From NCBI GenBank assembly GCA_034231615.1, contig CM067298.1:1369834-1433833 (forward strand): a stretch of 64,000 nucleotides of DNA, written 5' to 3'. The first letter of the stretch is position 1; each line of letters begins with the position of its first letter. Shown here one piece after another: positions 11,901 to 26,900 of the stretch. The position numbers were made by a program, and so were the translations under genes. The notes beneath the pieces were generated by a model, which was given only the letters and a program-made list of their open reading frames with translations, was not told where the DNA came from and did no database searches. Source of the DNA: Meghimatium bilineatum. Taxonomy: Eukaryota; Mollusca; Gastropoda; Stylommatophora; Philomycidae.

Positions 11901-14900
11901 TTTGCCAATATTAAGAAACATCCATTTCATAATCTATGTTTCAGCAGTCATGATTTTATATACACTATATACACTGTTGTATGATCTAAGTCATAAGAAG
12001 AATATGGCAACACGGATGCGTCTTTGTTTGACTGTACTGTTATCGTCATTTAGAACAGAAGTTCTCAAACATTTTTCACCCTTTGCACACTTTCAGGAGA
12101 AATTTTACCCCATCTCACAGCTAATAAAATATATCCAGTTATTGTTTAGGATCTTATTCCACTAACTAAATATTTGTTTAGGATCTTATTCCACTAGCTG
12201 TATTTTGTTTAGGATCTTATTCCACTAACTAAATATTTGTTTAGGATCTTATTCCACTAGCTGTATTTTGTTTAGGATCTTATTCCACTAACTAAATATT
12301 TGTTTAGGATCTTATTCCACTAGCTGTATTTTGTTTAGGATCTTATTCCACTAACTAAATATTTGTTTAGGATCTTATTCCACTAGCTATATTTTGTTTA
12401 GGATTTTATTCCACTAACTAAATATTTGTTTAGGATCTTATTCCACTAGCTGTATTTTGTTTAGGATCTTATTCCACTAACTAAATATTTGTTTAGGATC
12501 TTATTCCACTAACTGCATTTTGTTTAGGATCTTATTCCACTAACTAAATATTTGTTTAGGATCTTATTCCACTAGCTGCATTTTGTTTAGGATCTTATTT
12601 CACTAGCTGTATTTTGTTTAGGATCTTATTCCACTAACTAAATATTTGTTTAGGATCTTATTCCACTAGCTATATTTTGTTTAGGATCTTATTCCACTAA
12701 CTAAATATTTGTTTAGGATCTTATTCCACTAGCTGTATTTTGTTTAGGATCTTATTCCACTAACTAAATATTTGTTTAGGATCTTATTCCACTAGCTGCA
12801 TTTTGTTTAGGATCTTATTTCACTAGCTGTATTTTGTTTAGGATCTTATTCCACTAACTAAATATTTGTTTAGGATCTTATTCCACTAGCTATATTTTAT
12901 TTATGATCTTATTCCACTAGCTGTATTTTGTTTAGGATCTTATTCCACTAGCTGTATTTTGTTTAGGATTTTATTCCACTAACTAAATATTTGTTTAGGA
13001 TCTTATTCCATTAGCTGTATTGTGTTTAGGATCTTATTCCATTAGCTGTATTTTGTTTAGGATCTTATTCCACTAGCTGTATTTTGTTTAGGATCTTATT
13101 CCACTAGCTGTATTTTGTTTAGGATCTTATTACACTAGCTGCATTTTGTTTAGGATCTTATTCCACTAGCTGTATTTTAATTAGCATCTTATTCCACTAG
13201 CTATATTTTGTTTAGGATCTTATTCCACTACCTATATTTTGTTTATGATCTTATTCTACTAGCTGTATTTTCTTTAGGATTTTATTCCACTAACTAAATA
13301 TTTGTTTAGGATCTTATTCCACTAACTAAATATTTGTTTAGGATCATATTCCATTAGCTGTATTTTGTTTAGGATCTTATTCCACTAGCTATATTTTGTT
13401 TAGGATCTTATTCCACTAACTGTATTTTATTTCGGATCTTATTACACTAGCTGCATTTTGTTTAGGATCTTATTACACTAGCTGTATTTTGTTTAGGATT
13501 TTATTATACTAGCTATATTTTGTTTAACATCTTATTCCACTAGCTATATTTTGTTTAGCATCTTATTCCACTAGCTGTATTTTGTTTAGGATCTTATTCC
13601 ACTAGCTATATTTTGTTTAGCATCTTATTCCACTAACTTTATTTTTTATTAGGATCTTATTCCAATAGCTATATTTTGCTTGGCATCTTATTCCACTAGC
13701 TGTATTTTGTTTAGGATCTTATTCCACTAGCTATATTTTGTTTAGCATCTTATTCCACTAGCTATATTTTGTTTAGGATCTTATTCCACTAGCTGTATTT
13801 TGTTTAGCATCTTATTCCACTAGCTGTATTTTGTTTAGGATCTTATTCCACTAACTAAATATTTGTTTTGGATCTTATTCCACTAGCTGTATTTTGTTTA
13901 GGATCTTATTCCATTAGCTGTATTTTGTTTAGGATTTTATTACACTAACTAAATATTTGTTTAGGATCTTATTCCACTAGCTGTATTTTGTTTAGGATCT
14001 TATTCCACTAACTAAATATTTGTTTAGGATCTTATTCCACTAGCTATATTTAGTTTAGGATCTTATTCCACTAGCTGCATTTTGTTTAGCATCTTATTCC
14101 ACTAGCTGTATTTTGTTTAGGATTTTATTCCACTAACTAAATATTTGTTTTGGATCTTATTCCACTAGCTGTATTTTGTTTCGGATTTTATTCCACTAAC
14201 TGTATTTTGTTTAGGATCTTATTCCACTAGCTGTATTTTGTTTAGCATCTTATTCCACTAGCTGTATTTTGTTTAGGATCTTATTCCACTAGCTGTATTT
14301 TGTTTAGCATCTTATTCCACTAGCTATATTTTGTTAAGAATCTTATTCCGCTAGCTGTATTTTGTTTAGGATCTTATTCCACTAGCTGTATTATGTTTAG
14401 GATCTTATTCCACTAGCTGTATTTTGTTTAGCATCTTATTCCACTAGCTATATTTTGTTTAGGATCTTATTCCACTAGCTGTATTTTGTTTAGCACCTTA
14501 TTCCACTAGCTGTATTTTGTTTAGGATCTTATTCCACTAGCTAAATTTTGTTTAGCATCTTATTCCACTAGCTATATTTTGTTTAGGATCTTATTCCACT
14601 AGCTATATTTTGTTTAGGATCTTATTCCACTAGCTATATTTTGTTTAGGATCTTATTCCACTAGCTGTATTTTGTTTAGGATCTTATTCCACTAGCTGTA
14701 TTTTGTTTAGGATCTTATTCAACTAGCTGTATTTTGTTTAGGATCTTATTCCACTAGCTGTATTTTGTTTAGGATCTTATTCCACTAGCTATATTTTGTT
14801 TAGGATCTTATTCCACTAGCTGTATTTTGTTTATGATCTTATTCCACTAGCTGTATTTTGTTGAGGATCTTATTCTACTAGCTATATTTTGTTTAGCATC

Positions 14901-17900
14901 TTATTCCACTAGCTATATTTTGTTTAGGATCTTATTCCACTAGCTGTATTTTGTTTAGCATCTTATTCCACTAGCTGTATTTTGTTTAGAATCTTATTCC
15001 ACTAGCTGTATTTTGTTTAGGATCTTATTCCACTAGCTATATTTTGTTTAGGATCTTAATTGCACTAGCTATATTTTGTTTAGGATCTTATTCCACTACC
15101 TATATTTTGTTTAGGATCTTATTCCACTAGCTGTATTTTGTTTAGGATCTTATTCCACTAGCTGTATTTTGTTTAGGATCTTATTCCACTAGCTGTATTT
15201 TGTTTAGGATCTTATTCCACTAGCTATATTTTGTTTAGGATCTTATTCCACTAGCTGTATTTTGTTTAGGATCTTATTCCACTAGCTGTATTTTGTTTAG
15301 GATCTTATTCCACTAGCTATATTTTGTTTAGGATCTTATTCCACTAGCTATATTTTGTTTAGGATCTTATTCCACTAGCTATATTTTGTTTAGCATCTTA
15401 TTCCACTAGCTATATTTTGTTTAATAGGAGACAACAATAATGTATCTTATAAAAACTGAACTCATACCAACAATAGTCACTGACAAAAGAATGTACACAA
15501 ACATTCCAAACAACGTACACACCAGGATAGCCACAATTGTTGACAGTCAACCATGTTGTATGTCTCCTTCTATCACAGCCGGTCTTGGCATAACAATCCA
15601 GTAGCTGGTCCAGATGTTGCAGCTGTGACTTGGATCTGACAAGATAACACAACTGAATGATAACATGAACCATTGTATGATGAATTCACAGTTGTTCATA
15701 TAACTCACAGGTTGAATTCACAGTTGTTCATATAACTCACAGGTTGAATTCACAGTCGTTCATATAACTTACATGTTGAATTCACAGTTATTCATATAAC
15801 TCACATGTTGAATTCACAGTTGTTCATATAACTCACAAGTTGAATTCACAGTGTGGGAAGCAATAACATAACTCAAAGATTAAATTCACAGTGTGGAAGA
15901 CAATGAAATGTAACTCACAGGTTGAATTCACAGTGTGGGAAACTACAACACACAACTCACAGGTGGAATTCAGTGTGGGCAATTGTAACATGTAAATCAA
16001 AAGTAGAATTCACAGTGTGGACAACTGTAACATTTAACTCAGAAGTGGAATTCAGTGTGGGCAACTGCAAACATGTAACTCACAGGTTAAATTCGCGGTG
16101 TGGACAACTATAAACATGTAACTCACAGGTTAAATTCGTGATGTGGGCAACTATAAACATGTAACTCACAGGTTAAATTCGTGATGTGGGCAACTATAAA
16201 CATGTAACTCACAGGTTAAATTTGCGGTTTTGGCAACTATAAACATGTAACTCAATGAAAGTTGTCCCCCAACAAATAAGAGATTATATTTTGCAGCCAC
16301 AAATTCTTATTGGGGAGACAGAACCAATTGTTATACTCTAATTGTGCAAACAGCAATGATGATATATTTCAATACAATCAAAGACAAAACAGCATCCTTC
16401 TCACAATCTGTAGTGTTTCTCTCCCCACCAAGCAATACTAAACATCTTACGTGTCACTAATTAGCTCCCTGCATGCATTGAAGTTATCTGCTCTTGTCCG
16501 CATCATAAACTTCTGCCAGTTGCTCCAGACAAAAATCCGAAATTCTGAAAGGAAAGAATGAAGAGAATAAATGAATAAATTGTAAACATTGTAGAAATCT
16601 AGTAGGATCATCTGTAGGATCTTGTCCGCTACAAGAGAGATCCAGCGGGAGTTTGAAAACTAATGTTTTACATATATGTTACCACAAATATATGAAGAAA
16701 TTAAAGGTTTTCTGAAAAATAAGAAATATTTGTACATGTGACACCAAGTCATCAGTTTGATTACTTGCCAAATATTTATATTAACATGACAATAGATAAT
16801 TCAGTGAGACTGCTGTAAGACTGTATAACAATAGTACTTATGTCAAACACAATCAACTGGACAATGAACGCACAGAATATCAGACTATTGGGTATGTGTA
16901 TGAAAGAAAACAAATAACAGTATATAAGACAGTTTCAACCTTAACCTTTAGGACCCTGAATTAAAATTAAGAAATTACCCCTGGGCCTGAATTCTTTTTT
17001 GGAAAATGTGCGTTATTGATGGTGGGTGTTTTGAAAATGCGATTACCTTTTTTGTTTTAAAAGATATCATAATAATGTTTGCACATCTAAATAAAAGAGT
17101 GAATAGTGAATATAATCATGTTTTTGTTGTTGTTGTATGTATGATATAACAGTTGTGAGCAAGTTGTGAAGTTGAAAATACGGGGAAAAAAGTCGCAAAA
17201 CGCCATTTTCAAAATCACAAATATATCTTCTTGACAATATATCTATTGTTTTTTATCCAAACTAATATAATATGAACTAAAATAACTAATAAAACGTGAA
17301 GAAATCGCATATAATGTCCGTCCAGTCACCACTAGGTCTATACCGACACGCAATGTAATTATTGTCCATGCACACATGTGGCACCTCTGATACATATTAT
17401 TTTTGTGTTTTTGAACAAATAAACAAACATATTTATCAAATAACAACATATTAAACACAAAGAAGAACAATTAGAACATGTAGTCACGATCATTTACCCA
17501 TGACACGCGGTACTCAATTTGATAGTAAAATACGGCCGAAAATGTCAAAAGTCGCTCACGAAAAGCGTTGATAACATCAGCCAGTTTTCTCCATCTATAC
17601 AATGCTTATGTGTAAAAGAATTTGACCTTTACACTGTGACGTGTTCCTACCTTCGTTTGGCGGGCTTTATGTGTCATCGGTTCATTACTTCGTGAAGTTC
17701 CGAGCTCGGGAATCGGGCGATATCGTATGGTGCGTGGCCTCGCCCACCGTCACACGGGAGCGTGTACTCCGGGTGCGTGACCTCACCCATAGGGGCCTAA
17801 AGGTTAAGGTCTTTTTCAAGGAAATACAAGACAAACAGTAAACAGCATTAAAAATAATTGCACTATCACAATAGCATTAGAAGGCAGACAATGAAAAGTA

Positions 17901-20900
17901 TGGACATGCATTGCAACAATGATGTATGAATACACAAGTATTGTCTTGAGACGGACATTAAAATAATATGGGGACAATAATGAAATAAAACAACTATGCC
18001 TGGAAACAACATGAACAATAACACAACAAAGGACCCAAATCTAAATAAATGAATTATCTGTATTGAGACCAAATGGCTTAAGGGTACGAAACTGCAATAT
18101 TTTCAAGGGTGAACCTAACTCTATCTTCAGTGATGCATGACCATAATTCAGTGACCTGAATATCATGGGCACCATGATGATCAGTGCCAATGAAATGTAT
18201 AACAACAGGAGTAGATGTTTTGTAGTTAATGGCATGAAGATGTTGGCAGAAATGGTCACTAAGTTTTTTACCAGTTTAACCTATATATTTCTTGTCACAT
18301 TGTTTACAAATGATAACGTATATGTTGTATATGATCGTTGAAAGTGGACTTAGGAAAGTGAAACGAAGGTCTACACTACATAGGAACATGTGTAACAATG
18401 CTGGTGTCCTCAACGAACCATGCCAAAATGGTCTGAAACATTAGCCCTATAGACCAAGATGTTGTTAAGGTTTTTGTCACATCTATAGGCAACTAAAGGA
18501 AAGTCTTGGAAGATGGCACAAGTTTGAAGATCAGACTGAAGAAGGGAATAATGTTTGAACAAGATTCTACACAGTAGAGTTATGGTGATGAAAATTAGGA
18601 CAAATTTAACTCTATCAGAAGAGGAAGTACCCTGAGTATTAGTCAAGGTATCAAGTCGAGATAACTTACGGACATGAAGCCAAGCCGATGGAAAGACTTA
18701 ATAATTCTTTGATATTACCACTACTTCAGTGTTTCTGCTATTCCTATGTTTCGACTGTTGCAGTGATATCATTTCATTCAGATATGGACTTTTCACCAAA
18801 TATATTGTTACAATAGATATAGACTTTGCTGTCAAATATATTGTTATTGTTTGTTTATTTGTTTGAGAACGCCAGGAATTGCGAGCAATTAGCTCTTACT
18901 TCTTATGTGCAGTAGGGTGGTTTTTCTGAGCTTCCTTTTATACTCAGGAGAATTCAGCTTTCAGCTTAGTGCAATACTTACTGAAGGAGCCTACTACTCA
19001 GAGGGGGTATATAATTGTATAGATGACATGCTACAAAGCTTCCATAAGATAGACTCAATATAACGGCATGTCATCTACTAAAGTTTTCTGTTGCATGGGT
19101 GGTTTGTTGAGTGGGCCTTTGATAAGACGTACAAACGCAACCGAATGCATATATAATGTTACATTAGATATAGACTTGCCACCAAACATATTGTTACATT
19201 AGATGATGATGATGTTCGTCCGTCTTGATCGACGATGACCAAAAACTCAACCATAATAATAATAACAATAAATAATAAAAAATAATAAAAGTTAATAGTG
19301 CGTTTTAAATGACTAGCAAGTCTAATGTGCGCAAAAAATGTTCTTTTACAGAATTGACAACAATAGAGGGTATCTATGTGAGGTTGAGATGTTTTTTCTT
19401 TTCTACATGTCCTCTTCTGTCTTGCAGTTTCTTGTCTGAATTCTTCCGTCGCTAGTGCTCCCATTCTAATGCTGTAACGCCATGCTGTTCTATCCTGAGC
19501 GAGGCTTTCCCAAGCACCTACGTCAATGTTAAGATGTTTCAAGGATGACTTGAGCATGTCTTTGAAGCGCATTTTCTGTCCATCAGCTTTTCAAAATCCT
19601 GCCTTGAGTGCTCCATAATATATTTGTTTTGGCAAACGCGAGTTCTCCATATGCACAAGATGGCCTGCCCAGTGTGCTTGCGCCTTCATAAGTATTGTGT
19701 GGATGCTTATTGAGGTTGATTTTTCCAAGACCTCGTAGTCCCACCTTTGTCCCACCAATGGATGTTTAGTAATTTACGTAGGCAGGTAAGATGGAAATGA
19801 TTTAATTTTCTTGCATGTCTAGCATACACTGTCCACGTTTCGCAGGCGTATAGTAAGGTTGGTATAACAGCAGCATGATATACTTGAAGTTTGGTGGTTG
19901 TTCTTATACCTCTTCTGTCCCATACATTGTTGTGTAATCTGCCAAATACAGCACTAGCTTTTGCCAGTCTATTGTTAATTTCCACATCAATGTTGACATC
20001 GCGAGAGAGAGTGCTTCCAAGGTAAGTACAATTGTCGACTACCTGCAGTTTTTCCTGATTGACGATGATGGAAGTAGCAGTATGTTGGCTATTTGATGTT
20101 GCTTGGTGCATGACTTCTGTTTTTTTGGTGTTAATAGTGAGACCAAATTTGTTGCAAGCCTGTGAGAAGCGGCCTATGGTGCTCTGCATGTTTACGACAG
20201 AGTCAGCATACAATGCACAGTCGTCAGCATAAAGTAATTCTCTAACAGTACTAGAAGTAAAGATAAGTAAATAAATGGGTTGAGAAATGACTAGCGCTGA
20301 AGTTGGTTTATAGTGTGGAAGAGCTATCGTCAATCGCACTCTCTCTCCTGAGTTTTATCTTGGTCCAGTGGCAAGACAGTGGAGAAAATCAGGTGCAGTG
20401 GAAGGCCAGAGCATACATTAGATATAGACTTGTCAGCAAACATATTGATTCATTAAATATAGACTTTGCCCCCAAATATATTATTACATTAGATATAGAA
20501 TTTGCCCCCAAACATATTGTTATATTAGATATAGACTTGTCAGCAAATATATTTGTATATTAGATATGGACTTGTCAGCAAATATATTGTTATATTAGAT
20601 ATAGACTTGTCAGTAAATATATTGTTACATCAGAAAAGTACAAGAGCATGTCAGCACATCCAATGAGGGCCAGACACAGTGACCTAGCCAGTGGAAGACT
20701 GAAGAGGAGCAGTTTTATACACCGATCCAAAAAACTAAACAGAAAATATAAGGAAGAACTACCAGACATAACAAGAGAGACAACACCAACACTTTTTCCA
20801 GTTCCGTGGGAGCAATACCAAAATCTCACTATCAGAACCACCATAAACAGCTACCACACTATGATAGAACTGAATAATCTTCAAAAGAAAACAATAGTAT

Positions 20901-23900
20901 GCAACATGATTGAAGATATGTACCCCAGAGAAGCATGGATACAAGTATATACTGACGGATCAGCAACCAGAGCAGTAAAGAATGGAGATGCTGGCGTGTA
21001 CATAAAATATCCAGAAAAAGAAAATGAATCCACATGTTCACCAACTGGAATATTCTGCTCCAACTTCTCTGCAGAAGTACAGGCTTTAAGCATTGCTGCA
21101 GAAATAATTAAAAACACAACAAGTCAATGCCAGCAGGTGGTATTTCTTACTGATGCTATGTCTGTCCTACAAGCCCTTGACAGCGATAAACTGCCAGACC
21201 TGAAGAAAGCCATGCGAGAAGTGAGCATCCAAAGAAGGGTAGTACTACAGTGGATACCATCCCACTGTGGCATACCAGGAAATGAAGAGGTAGACAGACT
21301 GGCAAAGGATGGAGCAACACAGGAACATAAAGACCAAAAAATCACCTACCAAGAAAAGAAGACCCTCATCAAAGCCATCAGGAAAGTCGACCACCTGAAA
21401 GACAATTACCCGGTACCACTATCTCAACAGAGCAGAGCAGGTTATTATCTTCCACCTCAGAACAGGACACAACAGATTAAACAGCCACTTGAATAGGCTA
21501 AGATTGGTCCCATCACCACTGTGCGTTTGTGGGCAGGCAGCACAGACAGCTGAACATATCCTGCAATACACTAAACCAGTTAAGGGAAGAACACTGGCCC
21601 ACAGAGATGGATATCCACAGTAAGATGTATGGAAGCACTGAGGAGCTTTCACATACAGCAGCATTTATTAAGAAAACAGGACTTGCTGTGTAGACATGTC
21701 AAACTGCGAACGAGAAGAAGATATTGTTACATTAGATATAGGCTTGTCACCAAATATATTGTTACATTAGATATAGACTTGTCAGCAAATATATTGTTAC
21801 ACATGATGAGAAACTCTGCTTACCTGGTCCAAGCAAACCTTGTAGTTTCTTGGAATATTTGGACAGTTTGCTAAAGTAGAAAGAGAGAATGAATAAGGTA
21901 AATAACATTAACAAGTTATATTTATATTTACAAGAAACCATGGGTCAGTTCTTCTCCTTCTGTGTTGGATACAGGACAACATGACATTTCCCAGACATGT
22001 AGCACAGATAGTACAAAATAAGACATGTAGCACAGATCATACAAAGTAATTTTCTTTTTCTAGTTGTAAGATGTAAGATGTCTACACTCCAGCAGAAATG
22101 TAATCTTTTTCTAGTTGTAAGATGTAAGATGTCTACACTCCAGCAGAAATGTAATCTTTTTCTAGTTGTAAGATGTAAGATGTCTACACTCCAGCAGAAA
22201 TGTAATCTTTTTCTAGTTGTAAGATGTCTACACTCCAGCAGAAATGTAATCTTCTTTTTCTGGTTGTAAGATGTAAGATGTCTACACTCCAGCAGAAATG
22301 TAATCTTTTTCTAGTTGTAAGATGACACATGACTACACAGCAAGTACGAGATATGCAGTAAACAGCAAATAAGTCCACTTGTCTATCATTCTCATCACAC
22401 AAGTCATGTCAAATCACATCATGTCACACCAGTCACATCACATCATGTCAAATCACATCAAACAAATATCTAGATGTCAGAACACAAACAGAAGTTGACT
22501 CTTAACGGTGAGTTACATGCTCTAATGCAGCAGCTCAGGTGAGTTACATGCTCTAATGCAGCAGCTCAGGTGAGTTACATGCTCTAATGCTGCAGCTCAT
22601 AAGCTTTGTTGCTGCTGCAGACACAACTTGAAATATTTTTATCTTCCATAAACCCCAAAAATATCTATCCATTTATCTTTTTATTGTAAATGTAATGGCT
22701 CATAATAATCTTCAAGTCTTCGTGCACCCCCCTGAGAGGACCACACTGGCATCAGTTTAATAATCTTCAAGTCTTCGTGCACCCCCTGAGAGGGCCACAC
22801 TGGCATCAGTTTAATAATCTTCAAGTCTTCGCGCACCCCCTGAGAGGACCACACTGGCATCAGTTTAATAATCTTCAAGTCTTCGCGCACCCCCTGAGAG
22901 GACCACACTGGCACATCAGTTTAATAATCTTCAAGTCTTCGCGCACCCCCTGAGAGGACCACACTGGCACATCAGTTTAATAATCTTCAAGTCTTCGCGC
23001 ACCCCCTGAGAGGACCACACTGGCATCAGTTTAATAATCTTCAAGACTTCGCGCACCCCCTGAGAGGACCACACTGGCACATCAGTTTAATAATCTTCAA
23101 GTCTTCGCGCACCCCCTGAGAGGACCACACTGGCATCAGTTTAATAATCTTCAAGTCTTCGCGCACCCCCTGAGAGGACCACACTGGCATCAGTTTAATA
23201 ATCACTGCTCTATGATGATTAAGTAAGATGGTGTCCAGCAGGAATACTGACCTCTCTGTGGAGTCATCCATCACCATGGATATCTTGATAGCCAAGACAA
23301 TATATGACATAGCAAGCAGCTCTTGATTCTTGTAACTGGTTACTCTTTTCTGCCAAATAAAAGGAACTATCTTCATCAACTGAAGGCAGTAGGACACTAG
23401 TTCACCTGCAATATGACAAATATGAAGACAAAAATATCTATGAACATTTCTCAATAAGACTTCTATAAATAAGATGAACATTTCTCAACAAGACTTCTAT
23501 AAATAAGATGAACATTTCTCAACAAGACTTCTATAAATAAGATGAACATTTCTCAACAAGACTTCTATAAATAAGATGAACATTTCTCAACAAGACTTTT
23601 ATAAATAAGATGGACATTTCTCAACAAGACTTCTATAAATAAGATGAACATTTCTCAACAAGACTTCTATAAATAATATGAACATTTCTCAACAAGACTT
23701 CTATAAATAAGATGAACATTTCTCAACAAGACTTCTATAAATAAGATGAACATTTCTCAACAAGACTTTTATAAATAAGATGGACATTTCTCAACAAGAC
23801 TTCTATAAATAAGATGAACATTTCTCAACAAGACTTTTATAAATAAGATGGACATTTCTCAACAAGACTACTATAAATAAGATGGACATTTCTCTATAAG

Positions 23901-26900
23901 ATGGACATTTCTCTATAAGATGAACATTTCTCTATAAGATGAACATTTCTCTATAAGATGAACATTTCTCTATAAGATGAACATTTCTCTATAAGATGAA
24001 CATTTCTCTATAAGATGAACATTTCTCATCTCTATAAGATGAACATCTCTCTATAAGATGAACATCTCTCTATAAGATGAACATCTCTCTATAAGATGAA
24101 CATCTCTCTATAAGATGAACATCTCTCTATAAGATGAACATCTCTCTATAAGATGAACATTTCTCTATAAGATGAACATTTCTCTATAAGATGAACATTT
24201 CTCTATAAGATGAACATTTCTCTATAAGATGAACATTTCTCTATAAGATGAACATTTCTCTATAAGATGAACATTTCTCTATAAGATGAACATTTCTCTA
24301 TAAGATGAACATTTCTCTATAAGATGAACATTTCTCTATAAGATGAACATTTCTCTATAAGATGAACATTTCTCTATAAGATGAACATTTCTCTATAAGA
24401 TGAACATTTCTCTATAAGATGAACATTTCTCTATAAGATGAACATTTCTCTATAAGATGAACATTTCTCTATAAGATGAACATTTCTCTATAAGATGAAC
24501 ATTTCTCTATAAGATGAACATTTCTCTATAAGATGAACATTTCTCTATAAGATGAACATTTCTCTATAAGATGAACATTTCTCTATAAGATGAACATTTC
24601 TCTATAAGATGAACATTTCTCTATAAGATGAACATTTCTCTATAAGATGAACATTTCTCTATAAGATGAACATTTCTCTATAAGATGAACATTTCTCTAT
24701 AAGATGAACATTTCTCTATAAGATGAACATTTCTCTATAAGATGAACATTTCTCTATAAGATGAACATTTCTCTATAAGATGAACATTTCTCTATAAGAT
24801 GAACATTTCTCTATAAGATGAACATTTCTCTATAAGATGAACATTTCTCTATAAGATGAACATTTCTCTATAAGATGAACATTTCTCTATAAGATGAACA
24901 TTTCTCTATAAGATGAACATTTCTCTATAAGATGAACATTTCTCTATAAGATGAACATTTCTCTATAAGATGAACATTTCTCTATAAGATGAACATTTCT
25001 CTATAAGATGAACATTTCTCTATAAGATGAACATTTCTCTATAAGATGAACATTTCTCTATAAGATGAACATTTCTCTATAAGATGAACATTTCTCTATA
25101 AGACTTTATCAGTGGAAATAACACTGCTCATCATCACAATCACATAATGGTATTTCTGTGAAGTCAATGACTCACCTTGGTTCCTCTTCTTCTTCTTTCG
25201 TTCACTTGAAACATGTCTATATCTGTAATTCTGTCTCCTTAATAAAACTCACTGTCTTTTGTAGTTCATACAGTGTCCCATAGAGCTTTGATTCCAGTGT
25301 TGTTTCCTCTGGCCAATATGTCTGCCTCAGCGTTTCATGCTCAGAACACTCTTGAAGTATATGTTTGGCACTCTGTGCTGCCTGTCCACATGTACACATG
25401 GCCGTGTTGCCAATCTTGAACTTTGTATACATGTGACTGCGGAGTCGGTTGTGTCCTGTTCTGAGACGTAGAATTATAACTTGTTCTGATCTGTTCATAA
25501 TGTGATAGTCATCTTGTGTTGGTGTTTGTGGCTTTCTTATTGACTTGATCATCTCTTTTTTCTGATGGTAGGTGATTGGTATATCTGGTTGGTCTTTGGC
25601 AGCACCTTCCTTAGCCAGTTGGTCTGCTTTTTCATTTCCTGGTATTCCACAGCGAGAGGGTATACACTGCAATAACACACCAATATTGAATGTGTCACAT
25701 GGCCATCAGATTGATCTTTCTAAACATAACAGTTGCAACACATGACCAACATTGGAAGTATCCAACACATGACCAACATTGGAAGTATCCAACACATGAC
25801 CAACATTGGAAGTATCCAGACACCAGGTCACCCAATGATGATTATCTCTCTCAAATGTGTTCTATTCTTCTGTATACCCACATCTCAGACCTGCCCTTCA
25901 ATTGTTCATTCACACATAATGTTTGATTATATCTGTTATCATCTGTAATTGTAATCATTCACAGAATCATGATGATGATGATGAAATAATCCCTTCAGCT
26001 GTGAGCAGTTAGCTTGGACACATGATGATGATAAAATTATCCCTTCAGCTGTGAGCAGCCAGCTTGGATAGCCCAAATCCTTTCTGACAAAAGCATAGGC
26101 CCTCCTCAAGTGAGTAACCAAGGTGACACAAAATGTATATGATTCGCTGTCTCAAAAATTTGGTTGTGTTTGTGTTGGGTGTGGGGGTTGATTTATGCAT
26201 GTTTAGTCCCCAAAAGGAGGCCTTCCTGTGCAGCAGTAACTAGGATCACAAGTTCCTGCCAGGAGTGTAGCAAATACATCTGGGTCAACTAGTTCATCAT
26301 TCTTCCATCAGATCTCTTATTAATACATCTGCAGTGATCGTACATCTAGCATTCCCTGCCTACCCCGGAGTCTGCCACAAAAGAACAAAGCTGCAATATC
26401 TGCTGGCCTGCATTTCTCCATCATTCATGGGCACCAGGAGACAGATGTAAGACAGCAAGGCAAGACATATAATGACAATTACTTTCCACAGGTAACAAGT
26501 TGACAGTCCAATCACCCCAACTTTTCTTATTTGCCTCCTATGACATACTTGGAAAGAAAACAGTGGCCCTATTCTTTGCACCTGAACTAGAAGTCCAGGT
26601 CTGGCTAGCCACACCGGCAATTCATAGACTGAATACACAAGAAGTTACCTGGCAAACACAGTTCATGTATTCATCGAGTTACCTGGCAAACAGTTCATGT
26701 ATTCATCGAGTTACCTGGCAAACACAGTTCATGTATTCATCGAGTTACCTGGCAAACACAGTTCATTAACAAAACGAGGAATAATAACTTGGAGGTCAGC
26801 TTCGGGCAACTCATCAAGTTTCAAATAGGTCATCAGTCTGTTCACTTCAGTAATCAAATTGCTGGTTTCAAATCTAGCCTAGAAATATAATAGTTTATAC

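Larger units (their letters stand above)
18765..21805. repeat. 35-bp minisatellite broken by three insertions
   Basis: Units with ttacattagatatagactt and gtcagcaaatatattg lie at 18770-18840, 19153-19203, 20405-20637 and 21720-21803. Between them are an interspersed repeat (18841-19152) and two LINEs of different families (19204-20404 and 20638-21718). The array predates all three. The last block ends about 20 bp from TAF1B exon 10. Confidence 0.88.

Noticed and set aside
15523..15560. CATG|GTTGAC as the exon 12 donor
   Set aside because: It leaves two bases and cannot join exon 13 in frame; the downstream GTGTGT fits.
17243..17470. 75-codon minus frame inside the TTAA element as a transposase
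   Set aside because: No piggyBac DDD-domain or Cys-rich tail motif is visible; composition looks like low-complexity AT sequence.
17641..17841. 66-codon plus frame at the right of the TTAA element
   Set aside because: It crosses the transposon border at 17803 and has no recognised domain.
22700..25105. CRISPR-like arrays of direct repeats
   Set aside because: Units are contiguous without unique spacers, and the DNA is eukaryotic with introns.
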